Of a stretch of 64,000 nucleotides of DNA, positions 1 through 8,667 are shown piece by piece; the stretch's first letter is position 1, and each line of letters starts with the position of its first letter. A model generated the notes under the pieces. It was not told where the DNA came from and did not search any database. It worked only from the letters and a program-made list of their open reading frames with translations. The translations under genes were made by a program, and so were the position numbers. The stretch lies in assembly GCF_000308475.2 (NCBI RefSeq), contig NZ_BAFT02000107.1:16458-80457 (forward strand), read 5' to 3'. This stretch comes from Nocardia brasiliensis NBRC 14402. GTDB lineage: Bacteria; Actinomycetota; Actinomycetes; Mycobacteriales; Mycobacteriaceae.

Positions 1-254
1 GCGTCGAAATGATCGGCGCCGAGGGCGGCCGCCGCGTGCCCGGTCAGGTAGCCGTACTTGCGCAGGGTGGCGTTGGTGCGGTGGTCGGCGTCGTCGCCGA
101 CGTGCCAGGATCCGGTGCCCGCGCTGCTGACCCGGACCCGATCGGCGAGGCCCGCGCGGGACAGATGCGCCGCGAAGATCTTCTCCGCCATCGGAGAACG
201 GCAGATGTTGCCGGTACAGACGAACGAGACGTGCAGCTCACCCACGCCTGCCAT
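1..254 (-). CDS. ptpA: Low-molecular-weight protein tyrosine phosphatase, 3' end cut by the window edge
   Basis: Cytoplasmic or secreted low-Mr phosphotyrosine phosphatase. The 84 visible residues start at ATG 254 and carry the P-loop CTGNICRS (nucleophile Cys13, Arg19), followed by the usual helix beginning PMAEKIF. The general-acid Asp near the C-terminus lies outside the window. In M. tuberculosis ptpA follows the tyrosine kinase gene ptkA. Here the 271 bp upstream, before divergent cobC, holds no kinase, so that pairing is not conserved. Family assignment is secure from the motif and the symbol rests on synteny. Confidence 0.9.
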   Translation of the reverse strand, partial: MAGVGELHVSFVCTGNICRSPMAEKIFAAHLSRAGLADRVRVSSAGTGSWHVGDDADHRTNATLRKYGYLTGHAAAALGADHFD

Positions 255-525
255 TCTGGCCGGTCGCCCGTCGGCACCGCCACGGAGGGTGCGCGGACGC
301 GGCCCGAAGGTGGTCGCGATCACGCGAGCCGACGGTGGTGCAGAGCGGTCCTGGTGGCGCTGTCGCGGGTGATGGTGGGCAGTGCGGTGGTGATGTGCAA
401 GACCCGATGCATGTGGCAGAGAGCTGCAGCGAGGCGTGTGTCGGCGAGTTGGAGCGAGGGCAGGCGCGCGAGGCATGTCCTCGCCGCTGAGCTGAGCCGC
501 CCAGGATCCCACGTAAGGTGCTCTC

Positions 526-1566
526 GTGCCCGAGGACAGCGTCGACCATGCGAGCCTGCGCCACCACGGCGACGTGGACGCGCGGCCGGGCATGCTCGAT
601 TTCGCGGTGAACGTGCAGGGCAGTGCGCCGCCGGACTGGTTGCGCGCGCGGTTGGCGGCACGGCTCGACGACCTCGGCCGGTATCCGAGCGCCGAGTCGG
701 AGTCGGCGGCGCGGCGGGCGGTCGCGCAACGGCATGGCCGCAGTCCGGACGAGGTGCTGCTGCTGGCCGGCGCCGCGGAGGGTTTCGCCATGGTGCCGCG
801 GCTCGCTTCGCGGCTGGCGGCGGTGCTGCATCCGTCGTTCACCGAGCCGGAACTCGCACTGCGGGAAGCCGGGGTCCCGGTGACCCGGGTGCTGCTCGAC
901 CCGCCGTACACCCTCGACCCGGCCGCGGTGCCTGCGGAAGCCGACCTGGTGGTGCTCGGCAACCCCACCAACCCGACCTCGGTGCTGCACCCCGCCGACG
1001 CGATCAAGGCCCTGCGCAGGCCGGGTCGGACCGTCGTGGTGGACGAGGCGTTCGCCGACGCGATCCCCGGTGAGCCGGAGTCGCTGGCCGGATTCGCGGC
1101 ACCCGATGTGCTCGTCCTGCGCAGCCTCACCAAAACGTGGGCGCTGGCCGGGCTCCGCTGCGGTTACGTCCTCGGCGCACCGGAACTGCTGGCCCGGCTG
1201 GATCATGGCCGCGCGCACTGGCCTTTGGGCACACTGCAATTGGAGGCGATCACCGCCACCGCCGCACCCGCGGCGGTCGAGCAGGAACAGCGGCAAGCGA
1301 AACGGATCGCCGCCGATCGCGCCGCGATGATCACCCGGCTGACCGAACTCGGCGTGCACGTGCACACCCCGGCCGCCGCCCCGTTCTTGCTGATCCAGGT
1401 CCCAGACGGTGAGCTCCTCCGAAAGCATTTGGCGGACAAGGGGATCGCCGTGCGCCGCGCCGATACCTTCCCCGGCCTGGGACCGAACCAGCTCCGCCTC
1501 GCGGTGCGCGGTCCCGCCGAAGTGGATCAGCTGATCGCTGCGATCCGGACGGCGAATCTGTGCTGA
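526..1566 (+). CDS. cobC: Class I/II PLP-dependent aminotransferase, CobC-like
   Basis: A 346-residue fold-type I PLP enzyme related to histidinol-phosphate aminotransferase and threonine-phosphate decarboxylase (CobC/CobD). Visible PLP residues are Asn146 in GNPTNPTS, Asp173 in VVDEAF, Lys203 in SLTKTWALAG (Schiff-base lysine) and the following Arg211. The GTG start gives a normal-length N-terminus. The position beside ptpA and NIF3 matches M. tuberculosis Rv2231c, annotated cobC. No other cobalamin gene is in the window, so the substrate, L-threonine-O-3-phosphate or histidinol phosphate, is not proven. Confidence 0.82.
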   Translation: MPEDSVDHASLRHHGDVDARPGMLDFAVNVQGSAPPDWLRARLAARLDDLGRYPSAESESAARRAVAQRHGRSPDEVLLLAGAAEGFAMVPRLASRLAAVLHPSFTEPELALREAGVPVTRVLLDPPYTLDPAAVPAEADLVVLGNPTNPTSVLHPADAIKALRRPGRTVVVDEAFADAIPGEPESLAGFAAPDVLVLRSLTKTWALAGLRCGYVLGAPELLARLDHGRAHWPLGTLQLEAITATAAPAAVEQEQRQAKRIAADRAAMITRLTELGVHVHTPAAAPFLLIQVPDGELLRKHLADKGIAVRRADTFPGLGPNQLRLAVRGPAEVDQLIAAIRTANLC

Positions 1567-1810
1567 CCGTCCGGACCCCGCCCATGCACGTCAGTTACGC
1601 GTCCGGCTTGATCGCCCGCGCTGCGCCGAACACCTGTTTTGCTGGTCGGCGCGACGGGCCCGGCACACGAACAACGAACGTGCGAGTCCAGGCCTCGGCG
1701 GCAGCGCGCCGGTTGCGGTCGGCGACGTCGAGCGGAAGCGATGGCGGTTCGGCCGAGGTGCGCCGGCAAGGTTTGCGACAGTGCAGTATTCGATCGGAGG
1801 AAGGTAGACG

Positions 1811-2932
1811 ATGACCACGCTCGCGGATCTCATCGCGGTGCTCGATACCGCCTACCCGCCGCGGCTCGCCGAATCCTGGGACTCGGTCGGGCTCGTCGCC
1901 GGTGATCCGGCGGAGGAGATCACCCGGGTGCTGTTCGCGGTCGATGCGACGGCCGCGGTGGTGGACGAGGCGATCGAGTGGCGTGCACAGGCTTTGGTGG
2001 TGCACCATCCGCTGCTGCTGCGCGGGGTCGACACCGTCGCGGCGGATACGCCGAAAGGCGCACTGCTGCATCGGCTCATCCGTTCCGGCTGCGCCCTGTT
2101 CACCGCGCACACCAACGCCGATTCCGCCGATCCCGGCGTCTCGGACGCGCTGGCCGCCGCGCTCGGACTCACGGTGACCGGCCCGCTGGACGCCAAACCC
2201 GAGGCGCCCGTGGACAACTGGGTGGTGCAGGTGCCGCGGTCACACAGCGACGCGGTGCTGGCCGCCTTGTTCGCGGCGGGGGCGGGCGGCAGCGGCGACT
2301 ACCGCGACTGTGCGCTGCGGGTGCCCGCGATCGGTCAGTTCCGGCCGATGTCGCAGGCCGATCCCGCGGTCGGTGCGCGCGGCGAACTCCAGCATGTCGA
2401 GGAGGAGCGGCTGGAGGTGGTCGCGCCGCCGAATGCCCGTGCGGCACTGCTGGCCGCCTTACGGGCCGCGCATCCCTACGAGGATCCGGCCTATCACATC
2501 ACCGAGCGGGCGCTGCTGCCCTCGGCGCTCGGGATCGGCCGCGTCGGCACCCTCGCGGCCCCGGAGACCTTGCGCGCCTTCACCGATCGGGTGGCCGCCG
2601 CGCTGCCGCCGACCGCGTGGGGCGTGCGCGCGGCAGGCGACCCGGACCGCAGCGTCTACACGGTCGCGGTCTGCGGCGGCGCGGGTGACTCCTACCTCGA
2701 CGCCGTCGCGCGGGTGGGCGTCGACGCCTACGTCACCGCTGATCTGCGCCATCATCCGGTGGACGAACAGCTGCGCCGCGGCGGCCCCGCGCTGATCGAC
2801 GCCGCGCACTGGGCCACCGAATTCCCCTGGTGCGCACAGGCGGAACGGGTGGTGCTGACCGAGCTGCCCGAGCTGGAAACGCGGGTCAGCACCCTGCGCA
2901 CCGACCCGTGGACGGTCGGCGCGCCCAGCTGA
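1811..2932 (+). CDS. NIF3/DUF34-family dinuclear metal-centre protein
   Basis: A 373-residue NIF3 (YqfO/DUF34) protein. Metal-ligand candidates are His65-His66 (HHPLLLRG), His100 and Asp104 (TAHTNADSAD), and a C-terminal block with DLRHHPVD and DAAHWATE. The length fits the YqfO subgroup with a central insertion. A strong Shine-Dalgarno, GGAGGAAGG, precedes ATG 1811. Such proteins are often labelled GTP cyclohydrolase 1 type 2, which is doubtful, and the molecular role is unsettled. It is the first gene of a same-strand run reaching the RNase H gene. The ortholog by position is Rv2230c. Confidence 0.9.
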   Translation: MTTLADLIAVLDTAYPPRLAESWDSVGLVAGDPAEEITRVLFAVDATAAVVDEAIEWRAQALVVHHPLLLRGVDTVAADTPKGALLHRLIRSGCALFTAHTNADSADPGVSDALAAALGLTVTGPLDAKPEAPVDNWVVQVPRSHSDAVLAALFAAGAGGSGDYRDCALRVPAIGQFRPMSQADPAVGARGELQHVEEERLEVVAPPNARAALLAALRAAHPYEDPAYHITERALLPSALGIGRVGTLAAPETLRAFTDRVAAALPPTAWGVRAAGDPDRSVYTVAVCGGAGDSYLDAVARVGVDAYVTADLRHHPVDEQLRRGGPALIDAAHWATEFPWCAQAERVVLTELPELETRVSTLRTDPWTVGAPS

Positions 2933-3074
2933 GCGCCGACTGTCGTGGGACACGCCGGTATTCGCGGGAGTGCGACGAACTCGCCTCCGGCGTGTCGGGG
3001 CGTGTCCGGCGGATCGACGTGTGCCGCGGGTGGATTGCGCGAGTCGAGCGGTCATTCGGGGGTACAACTACCGC

Positions 3075-3716
3075 ATGAATTTCCCGGTGAATTTCGGCTT
3101 CATACAGGTCGGATTGATCCTGATCATCCTGATCGGGATCGCGCTGCTCATCTCCGGGGTGGTGCTGGCGCGCCGGATCGGTCTGCGCGCGCTGATCACA
3201 CGCGGCGGCAGCGGTGTGGTGCTGCTGCTCGGCGCGGTGGTGCTGCTGTGGGTGGCCACCCTGATGCAGACCTATCTCGGATTGACCGGCGAGATCAAGG
3301 CCGCGCACGTGGTGGCGAAGCCGGTCGCCGGGCAGGAGCACCGCCTCGACGTCGAACTGACCCTGTTCGGCGACGACGACCACGAGGACCAGCACCTGCG
3401 TTACCAGGTCGAGGGCGATATGTGGGTGTTGCAGGCGGGCATCGTCGAACTGGAACCCTGGGTGAACGCGATGGGCTTCCACTCCGGGTACAAGGTCAGC
3501 AGGTTGTACGGGCAGCGACTGGACGGCGTGGCCACCACGCAGAACCAGATCTTCCTCAACGACGGCGACGAGGACTTCTTCAACGACATGACGAAGGGCC
3601 GCTGGTGGACCGAGCCGTTCGTGCGCTCGGCCTACGGCAACGCGGTGATTGCGGTGCCCGGTGAATACGACGTCTTCATCTCCCGCGACGCGATAAAGAC
3701 GCGCGCACCGGCCTGA
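3075..3716 (+). CDS. Membrane protein of unknown function with two N-terminal helices
   Basis: 213 residues from ATG 3075. Two hydrophobic helices occupy roughly residues 8-33 (VGLILIILIGIALLISGVVL) and 41-65 (VVLLLGAVVLLWVATLM). A polar C-terminal domain of about 145 residues follows, rich in acidic stretches (FGDDDHEDQH) and aromatic residues, probably outside the membrane. An upstream in-frame start at 2970 is less likely because its extra 35 residues are Arg/Cys-rich and not membrane-like. Position between NIF3 and the zinc-ribbon gene suggests co-transcription. No named family recognised. Confidence 0.75.
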   Translation: MNFPVNFGFIQVGLILIILIGIALLISGVVLARRIGLRALITRGGSGVVLLLGAVVLLWVATLMQTYLGLTGEIKAAHVVAKPVAGQEHRLDVELTLFGDDDHEDQHLRYQVEGDMWVLQAGIVELEPWVNAMGFHSGYKVSRLYGQRLDGVATTQNQIFLNDGDEDFFNDMTKGRWWTEPFVRSAYGNAVIAVPGEYDVFISRDAIKTRAPA

Positions 3717-3801
3717 TGGTGCGGCGTCGGTCAAGGAGCGGACCCCGGCGGGGTACGGTTGAGGGCCGACCCCGTCCATAGCGTTCAGGAGTTTGTCCGC
3801 G

Positions 3802-4539
3802 TTGAATGTCGAACCACCGATCCAGGCCAAGCTGCTACAGCTCGCCGCTGTCGACACCGAGCTGACGCGGATCGCGCATCGCCGCACCGTGCTGCCCGAA
3901 CAGCAGGAGGTGGCCCGGCTGGAGGCCGAGCGAAACACGCACAAGGATGCCGCGGTCGCCGTGCAGATCATGCTGGACGATCTCGATCGCGATATCCGCA
4001 AACTCGAGGGCGAGGTCGACGCGGTCCGTAAGCGCGAGGAACGCGACAAGGGCATGCTCACCGCCGGAACTGTGAACGCGAAGCAGCTTTCGGAGATCCA
4101 GCACGAACTGGGCAGCCTGGAGCGGCGGCGTTCGGTGCTCGAGGACGAGCTGCTCGAAGTGATGGAGAAGCGCGAGGCCTCGGCCGACGACTACCAGCAC
4201 GCGGGTGCCCGGCTGGACAAGACCGAGCAGGAGCTCGCCGACGCGCAGCGCCGCCGTGCCGAGGCGCTCGCGGATCTCGAAGTGGCACAGGGGCGTTGCG
4301 ACGCCGACCGGTCGAACCTGGTCGCGCTGTTCCCGGCCGATCTGCTCGCGGTCTACGACCGTCAGCGCAGCCAGCACGGTGTCGGCGCCGCCCTGCTGCA
4401 GGCCCGCCGCTGCGGTGCCTGCCGGATCGAGCTGGACCGTGGCGAGATCGCCCGGATCGCCAAGACCGCGCCCGACGTGGTGGTGCGCTGCCCGGAGTGC
4501 AGCGCGATCCTGGTGCGCACCAAGGAATCGGGACTGTGA
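3802..4539 (+). CDS. Coiled-coil protein with C4 zinc ribbon (Rv2229c-like)
   Basis: Long charged coiled coil over about residues 10-165 (repeated E/R/L heptads), ending in a zinc ribbon with CGACRIEL and RCPECSAIL, four cysteines as two CxxC pairs. The family is sometimes called putative nucleic-acid-binding zinc ribbon and no activity is established. TTG 3802 is preferred because AGGAG at 3787-3791 then has a 10-nt spacer, whereas TTG 3793 would leave 1 nt. The resulting 245 residues match the length I recall for M. tuberculosis Rv2229c. Next gene: RNase H/phosphatase, 31 bp downstream. Confidence 0.88.
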   Translation: MNVEPPIQAKLLQLAAVDTELTRIAHRRTVLPEQQEVARLEAERNTHKDAAVAVQIMLDDLDRDIRKLEGEVDAVRKREERDKGMLTAGTVNAKQLSEIQHELGSLERRRSVLEDELLEVMEKREASADDYQHAGARLDKTEQELADAQRRRAEALADLEVAQGRCDADRSNLVALFPADLLAVYDRQRSQHGVGAALLQARRCGACRIELDRGEIARIAKTAPDVVVRCPECSAILVRTKESGL

Positions 4540-4570
4540 CGGTGGTGGCCCGCGCGAAGCGAGTGGCACG

Positions 4571-5734
4571 GTGACCGAACGCGAGGTGATCGTCGAGGCC
4601 GACGGTGGTTCCCGGGGTAACCCGGGCCCGGCCGGCTACGGCGCCGTGGTGTACGCCGCGGACCACGTGCGCGTGCTCGCCGAGCGTCGCGAGTTCATCG
4701 GCGTCGCCACCAACAATGTCGCCGAATATCGGGGCCTCATCGCGGGTTTGGAAGCTTCGGCGGAACTCGGGGCCCGGGTCGTCGCGGTCCGGATGGACTC
4801 CAAGCTGGTCGTCGAGCAGATGTCCGGCCGCTGGAAGGTCAAGCACGCGGCGATGATTCCGCTCGCCGACCGGGCGCGCAGGCTGGTCGCCGACTTCGAA
4901 CGGGTGAGCTTCACCTGGATTCCACGCAACGAGAATGCGCACGCCGATCGGCTGGCGAACGAGGCGATGGACGACGGCACGCTGGTGGATGAGGTACGTA
5001 CCGCCCGCGCGGCCGAACAGCCTTCAGCGCCAACGGCTCCGGCGAGTACAGCCGCCGCGCAACCGGCTCCGGCCAGTGCGGCGGCCGCCGCGCAACCGGC
5101 CCCCGGCTGGACCGGCGCCGCCGGTCGCCCCACCCGCCTGTTGCTGCTGCGGCACGGGCAGACCGAACTGTCGGTGCAGCGGCGCTATTCGGGTCGCGGC
5201 AATCCGCCGCTCACCGAGCTGGGTCGCGAGCAGGCCGCGCGTGCCGCGAAAATGCTTGCCGCCAAAGGCGATATCACCGCGGTGCTGACCTCGCCGCTGA
5301 GTCGCGCCCGCGATACCGCACAGGCCGCGGCCGACGCGCTCGACGCGCCGTTGACCGTCCTCGACGGCCTCATCGAAACCGACTTCGGCGACTGGGAGGG
5401 CCTGACCTTCGTCGAGGCCGCCCAGCGCGACCCGGAATTGCATGCCCGCTGGCTCGGCGACCCGTCGGTGCCCGCGCCCGGCGGCGAAAGCTTCGATCAG
5501 GTGCGCGAGCGCGTGGACGCGGTGCGCCGGGACCTGGTCACGCAGTATCCGGGCACGAATCTGGTGGTGGTCAGTCACGTGACCCCGATCAAGACGCTGC
5601 TGCAATTGGCGCTGGCCGCCGGGCCGTCGCTGCTGTACCGACTGCATCTGGACCTGGCCGCGCTGTCGATCGCGGAGTTCTATCCCGACGGGGGCTCGTC
5701 CGTCCGGCTGTTCAACGACACCTCCTACCTCTGA
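4571..5734 (+). CDS. Bifunctional RNase HI / histidine (acid) phosphatase
   Basis: 387 residues from GTG 4571. N-terminal RNase HI domain (1-140) with carboxylates Asp11 (EADGGSRGNPG), Glu52 (NNVAEYRG), Asp76 (RMDSKLVVEQ) and Asp126 (NAHADRLANEA). An Ala/Pro linker (about 145-185) follows. The C-terminal histidine phosphatase domain starts at LLLLRHGQTE (His195 phospho-acceptor), with a second His in VVSHVTPIK. This two-domain order is the Rv2228c type, in which the phosphatase half acts on alpha-ribazole phosphate. It would hydrolyse RNA-DNA hybrids and possibly contribute to cobalamin assembly, matching nearby cobC. Alternative upstream starts would only add residues from the preceding gene. 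Confidence 0.93.
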   Translation: MTEREVIVEADGGSRGNPGPAGYGAVVYAADHVRVLAERREFIGVATNNVAEYRGLIAGLEASAELGARVVAVRMDSKLVVEQMSGRWKVKHAAMIPLADRARRLVADFERVSFTWIPRNENAHADRLANEAMDDGTLVDEVRTARAAEQPSAPTAPASTAAAQPAPASAAAAAQPAPGWTGAAGRPTRLLLLRHGQTELSVQRRYSGRGNPPLTELGREQAARAAKMLAAKGDITAVLTSPLSRARDTAQAAADALDAPLTVLDGLIETDFGDWEGLTFVEAAQRDPELHARWLGDPSVPAPGGESFDQVRERVDAVRRDLVTQYPGTNLVVVSHVTPIKTLLQLALAAGPSLLYRLHLDLAALSIAEFYPDGGSSVRLFNDTSYL

Positions 5735-6240
5735 GACGAACGCAGTAGGAGCGCCCCGCGTCGGTTGTTCGACCGCCGTCGTTCACGCGGCCGTCGCCGG
5801 GTGCTGCTGCCTGGTCATATTGCTCGACGATCATTCGCAGGCTCGCTGACTCTGCTGCGGCGCTCACCGCGTCGATTCGCCGTGCGGCGGTCGCGCAGCG
5901 TATAACGGTTGAGTATCGTCGGCCGCCGGGTTCGGCCGTGATCGGGGCGGGTGAGTATGAAAGTCGGTTCGGGTGAACGCTTTTCAGGGCTATCGCGCTG
6001 CGATGTGCCCTGCGTCTCAATCGGCACGCGACTGTGTCGCAGTGCACAGGGTGTTGTGCCCCCGCCTTCCCCTGGCCATGCTTGGTAGCCAATAGGTAAC
6101 TGGCATTGCTCGAATCGAGCCGAATCGGCTGGTTCCGCTGCCCAAAGGCGGCCGCAGATTCCATCGGGGGGTGGTTTGCCTCCCGATCCAGGTGCGTGGG
6201 GGTGTCGGCACTCGTACGCACCTTTTCGAAAAGGAGAGAA
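5735..6240. other. Intergenic stretch of about 500 bp, no gene recognised
   Basis: Both strands have open frames here, but their translations are Arg/Pro/Ala-rich and lack any domain or a convincing ribosome site. The only clear signal is AAAAGGAGAG just before the GTG of the downstream protease. The promoter of that secreted protease presumably lies in the last 150 bp. No hairpin, tRNA or repeat was noticed. Confidence 0.5.
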
Positions 6241-6945
6241 GTGGCAAAGAAATTCAGATCCATCGCGATCGCGGCGGCCGCCGTGGCGACCGCGATCGTC
6301 GGCGGCGCGGGCAATGCCTCGGCCGCGCCGAGCGCGGTGCTCGGCGGCGGGTCCGGGATCATCTTCGACAACAATTCGGCGTGCTCGCTGACCACCATCG
6401 GCCACGATGGCGCGGGCAGGCTCGTCGGCCTCACCGCAGGTCACTGCGCACCCGCCGGGGCCAGGTTGATCGCCGAGGGCACACCCTCGGCGGGGGTGAT
6501 CGGCACCGTCGCGTTCTCCGACAACGGCGAGGGCCTGGATTATGCGGTGCTGCAACTCGATCCGGAGCGGGTCACGCCGGTGCGCAGCATAGGCCCGACC
6601 ACCATCGCCGGTATCGGTGTCCCGCCCGGCCCGGGTGGCACCGTGTGCGCGAGCGGGCGCACCAGCGGCACCGACTGCGGTGTGGTGTGGGGCTCGCTGG
6701 ACGGCACCAGCATCAACCAATACTGCTCCAAGCCGGGCGATTCCGGTGGCCCGGTCTTCGTCGGCGATCAACTGGTCGGGATGAACCAGGGACGGCTGAC
6801 CGGGATCGGCCCGATCGGTTTCGACGTGCCGTGCACCACGGCCGCCAACCCGGTGCACTCGCCCGCGTTCTTCCAGCCGATCGCGGTGATCCTCGCCGCT
6901 GTCAACGCGCAGAACGGCATCGGCGCCGGCTTCCAGCCCATCTGA
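6241..6945 (+). CDS. Secreted chymotrypsin-like (S1) serine protease
   Basis: 234 residues starting at GTG 6241 behind the ribosome site AAGGAG. Signal peptide of about 29 residues (basic MAKKFR, Ala-rich core, cleavage near ASA-AP). The catalytic triad is readable: His68 in LTAGHCAP, Asp100 in GLDYAVLQLD, Ser168 in KPGDSGGPV. Cys pairs typical of actinobacterial S1 enzymes are present (Cys48/Cys69, Cys136/Cys146). No pro-region long enough for a Streptomyces-type foldase propeptide is seen, so it may fold without one. Extracellular proteolysis is the expected role and the substrate is unknown. It stands alone and faces the XRE regulator. Confidence 0.88.
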   Translation: MAKKFRSIAIAAAAVATAIVGGAGNASAAPSAVLGGGSGIIFDNNSACSLTTIGHDGAGRLVGLTAGHCAPAGARLIAEGTPSAGVIGTVAFSDNGEGLDYAVLQLDPERVTPVRSIGPTTIAGIGVPPGPGGTVCASGRTSGTDCGVVWGSLDGTSINQYCSKPGDSGGPVFVGDQLVGMNQGRLTGIGPIGFDVPCTTAANPVHSPAFFQPIAVILAAVNAQNGIGAGFQPI

Positions 6946-6956
6946 GGCTGATCGCG

Positions 6957-7790
6957 TTACCGCGGTGACGAATTCGCCGCGGCCGCCAGCTCACGCAGCG
7001 CGGCCGCGGTGAGTTCGTCCAGGGGGTAGAACAATTCGATGGCCAGCTCGGACAATGTCACGTCCGCGGGTGCGCCGAACGTGGCCATCGTGCTGAACAT
7101 CGAGAGTTCGCCGCGCGGCGTGCGGATCCGGATCGGTACCTCGAACGGGCTCGGTTCGCCCGCACCGACTTTCGGCTCATCCGGCTGGTGCGCCGGCCGT
7201 GGATAGCGACGCACCTCGTCGTGCAGCGCCGCCAGCTGCGGGTCGCCGCTCGCGCTCACCTGACGAGCGAGCCGCTCCAGGAACAACTCCCGCACCTGGC
7301 CCAGATTGGCCAACCGCGTGGCCAGGCCCTCCGGGTGCAGCACCAGGCGGTACACATTCGGCCGCGGTAGCAGCAGATGGTCCGGGATGCCGTGCAGCAG
7401 CACGCTCATCGCCGCGTTGCCGGTGACCACGTTCCATACCCGATCGATGACCACCGCCGGATACGGCTCGTGGGCGGTCAGCATCGTCGTCAGGGCGGCG
7501 CGGACCGAGGCCAGGTTCGTGTCGTCCAGGCTGCTCTCCCGGTAGGCGGGCGCGTAGTCGGCCGCCAGCAGCAGCGTATTGCGTTCGCGCAGTGGCACGT
7601 CCAGCGCCTCGGCCAGGCGCAGCACCATCGTCCGGCTCGGCTTGGCGCGTCCGGTTTCGACGTAGGAGATGTGCCGGGCCGAGATGTCTGCGGCCAGTGC
7701 CAGATCCAGCTGGCTCAGCCTGCGGCGCTGCCGCCATTCGCGGAGCAGCCCGCCCACTCTCGTCCGGGTTTCCGGCTGCGTCGACACCAC
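6957..7790 (-). CDS. XRE-family regulator with MmyB-like ligand domain
   Basis: 277 residues. An N-terminal HTH_XRE domain (about 14-70) has SQLDLALAADISARHISYVE as recognition region and the typical TGRAKPSR loop. A C-terminal MmyB-like region follows (about 100-270), with the recurrent pattern of conserved aromatic residues and PLDELTA-type ending. These actinobacterial regulators usually control an adjacent, often divergent gene. Here the divergent partner is the frameshifted membrane gene at 7925, and the 134-bp gap contains palindromic ACCTC/GAGGT sites. The ligand is unknown. Confidence 0.88.
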   Translation of the reverse strand: MVSTQPETRTRVGGLLREWRQRRRLSQLDLALAADISARHISYVETGRAKPSRTMVLRLAEALDVPLRERNTLLLAADYAPAYRESSLDDTNLASVRAALTTMLTAHEPYPAVVIDRVWNVVTGNAAMSVLLHGIPDHLLLPRPNVYRLVLHPEGLATRLANLGQVRELFLERLARQVSASGDPQLAALHDEVRRYPRPAHQPDEPKVGAGEPSPFEVPIRIRTPRGELSMFSTMATFGAPADVTLSELAIELFYPLDELTAAALRELAAAANSSPR

Positions 7791-7828
7791 GTCAGCAGGT
7801 TAACCAGTGGTCCGGCGGACGGGCCATG

Positions 7829-7875
7829 ACCTCGGAGGTTATTGAGACGCTCACCTCAGGTCGGCAAGGTGAGGT
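7829..7875. promoter_or_regulatory. Cluster of ACCTC/GAGGT inverted half-sites (candidate operator)
   Basis: Between the divergent XRE regulator and the membrane gene. ACCTC-G-GAGGT at 7829-7839 is a perfect palindrome with a 1-nt centre. CTCACCT (7850-7856) and AGGTGAG (7867-7873) form a second inverted pair with a 10-nt gap. The half-site recurs at 7853-7857 and 7871-7875. The location suits autoregulation by the XRE protein. The assignment is inference. Confidence 0.45.
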
Positions 7876-7924
7876 TTCCGGAGCCGAACGGTCCGGCTGA
7901 ACTCGACCGAACAGGAGCGCGACA

Positions 7925-8331
7925 ATGAGCACAGTTCTCTCCGCCGACCAGGCCAGCACCGAATTCCTGCGCACCGCCTTGCGGGTGGACGGGTGGGGAC
8001 CGGTGTATTCGGGGCGGTCCTGCTGGCCGGTGCGCCGGCACTGCGTGATCCGCTCGGCCTGCCCACCGCCTGGTCCGTTCCCTTCGGCGTCGCCATGCTC
8101 GGCGGTGCGCTGGCCCTGCTGTTGATCGCGGGGTACCCGGAGATTCCGTTCGGGCAGGCGTGCGCGGTCGTCGCGGTCAATGCGCTGTCGGCGATGGGGA
8201 TGGTGGTGCTCGCGCTGTCGGGATTGATCGGGTTGACCGGCCTGGGCGTCGCGTTCCTGTTGGTCGGCGCGGGAGTGGTGGCGACTTTTGCCGCGGTCGA
8301 ATACACAGGCATCCGCAGGGCTGGGTACTGA
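7925..8331 (+). pseudogene. Small integral membrane protein gene split by a 1-nt frameshift
   Basis: From ATG 7925 (AGGAG at good distance) the frame encodes STVLSADQASTEFLRTALRV then leaves frame at a GGGG run (7995-7998) and stops early. The -1 frame from there continues as TGVFGAVLLAG with four hydrophobic helices to 8331. Adding one G to the run joins both halves through GWGTGVFGA into one 135-residue protein. Residual translation could begin at GTG 7993, without a ribosome site. Either the gene is a recent pseudogene or the base is a homopolymer sequencing error. Function unknown, and probably the target of the divergent XRE regulator. Confidence 0.72.
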
Positions 8332-8364
8332 GCGGGGTACCCGGTCGGCGGATTCGCGGGCTGA

Positions 8365-8658
8365 GTGGGCGTCGCGGGGGTGGTGCGGGGTCGAGTGGGT
8401 GTTGCGGCGGTGGTGCGGGGTCGAGTGGACGTCATGGCGGTGGTGCGGAAACGAGCGCGCGTCATGGCGGTGGTGCGGGTCGAGCGGTTCTCGGCCGGTT
8501 CAGATGTCGTCGTGGCGGTCCTGCTGCACGCGATGGGAAACGTGACCGTGGTGCGCACGCCGGGCTATGACAAGCCCGCGCTCTTGGTCGTCGTAGCAGT
8601 GCTGATGGTGGCGGGTGCGCTGGTAAACGGTTTGCGCCGTTCGCTGCGCGACAGGTAG
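8365..8658 (+). CDS. Possible small repeat-containing membrane protein
   Basis: A 97-residue open frame whose first 42 residues are encoded by a perfect-period 30-bp tandem repeat (a ten-residue motif such as VAAVVRGRVD). The second half has a hydrophobic segment (ALLVVVAVLMVAGALVNGL) and a basic end. No clear ribosome site, no family and no conserved start. The hydrophobic end may be a remnant of a longer gene. Weakly supported. Confidence 0.25.
   Translation: MGVAGVVRGRVGVAAVVRGRVDVMAVVRKRARVMAVVRVERFSAGSDVVVAVLLHAMGNVTVVRTPGYDKPALLVVVAVLMVAGALVNGLRRSLRDR
8371..8490 (+). repeat. 30-bp tandem repeat, four copies
   Basis: Four head-to-tail units start at 8371, 8401, 8431 and 8461, exactly 30 bp apart. 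Each contains GGCGGTGGTGCGG (first unit GGGGGTGGTGCGG) followed by a CGAG-containing tail. Copies 3 and 4 share the GTCATGGCGG lead and diverge most in the tail. The period is a multiple of three, so the open frame is kept. No spacers, so it is not a CRISPR array. Confidence 0.85.
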
Positions 8659-8667
8659 ACAACTCGG

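Noticed and set aside
5815..6858. 347-residue minus-strand open frame across the 5.8-6.9 kb region
   Set aside because: Overlaps the signal-peptide protease on the other strand and contains no recognisable domain.
8371..8490. Possible CRISPR array from regularly spaced repeats
   Set aside because: The 30-bp units are contiguous with no unique spacers and no cas gene nearby. It is an in-frame tandem repeat.
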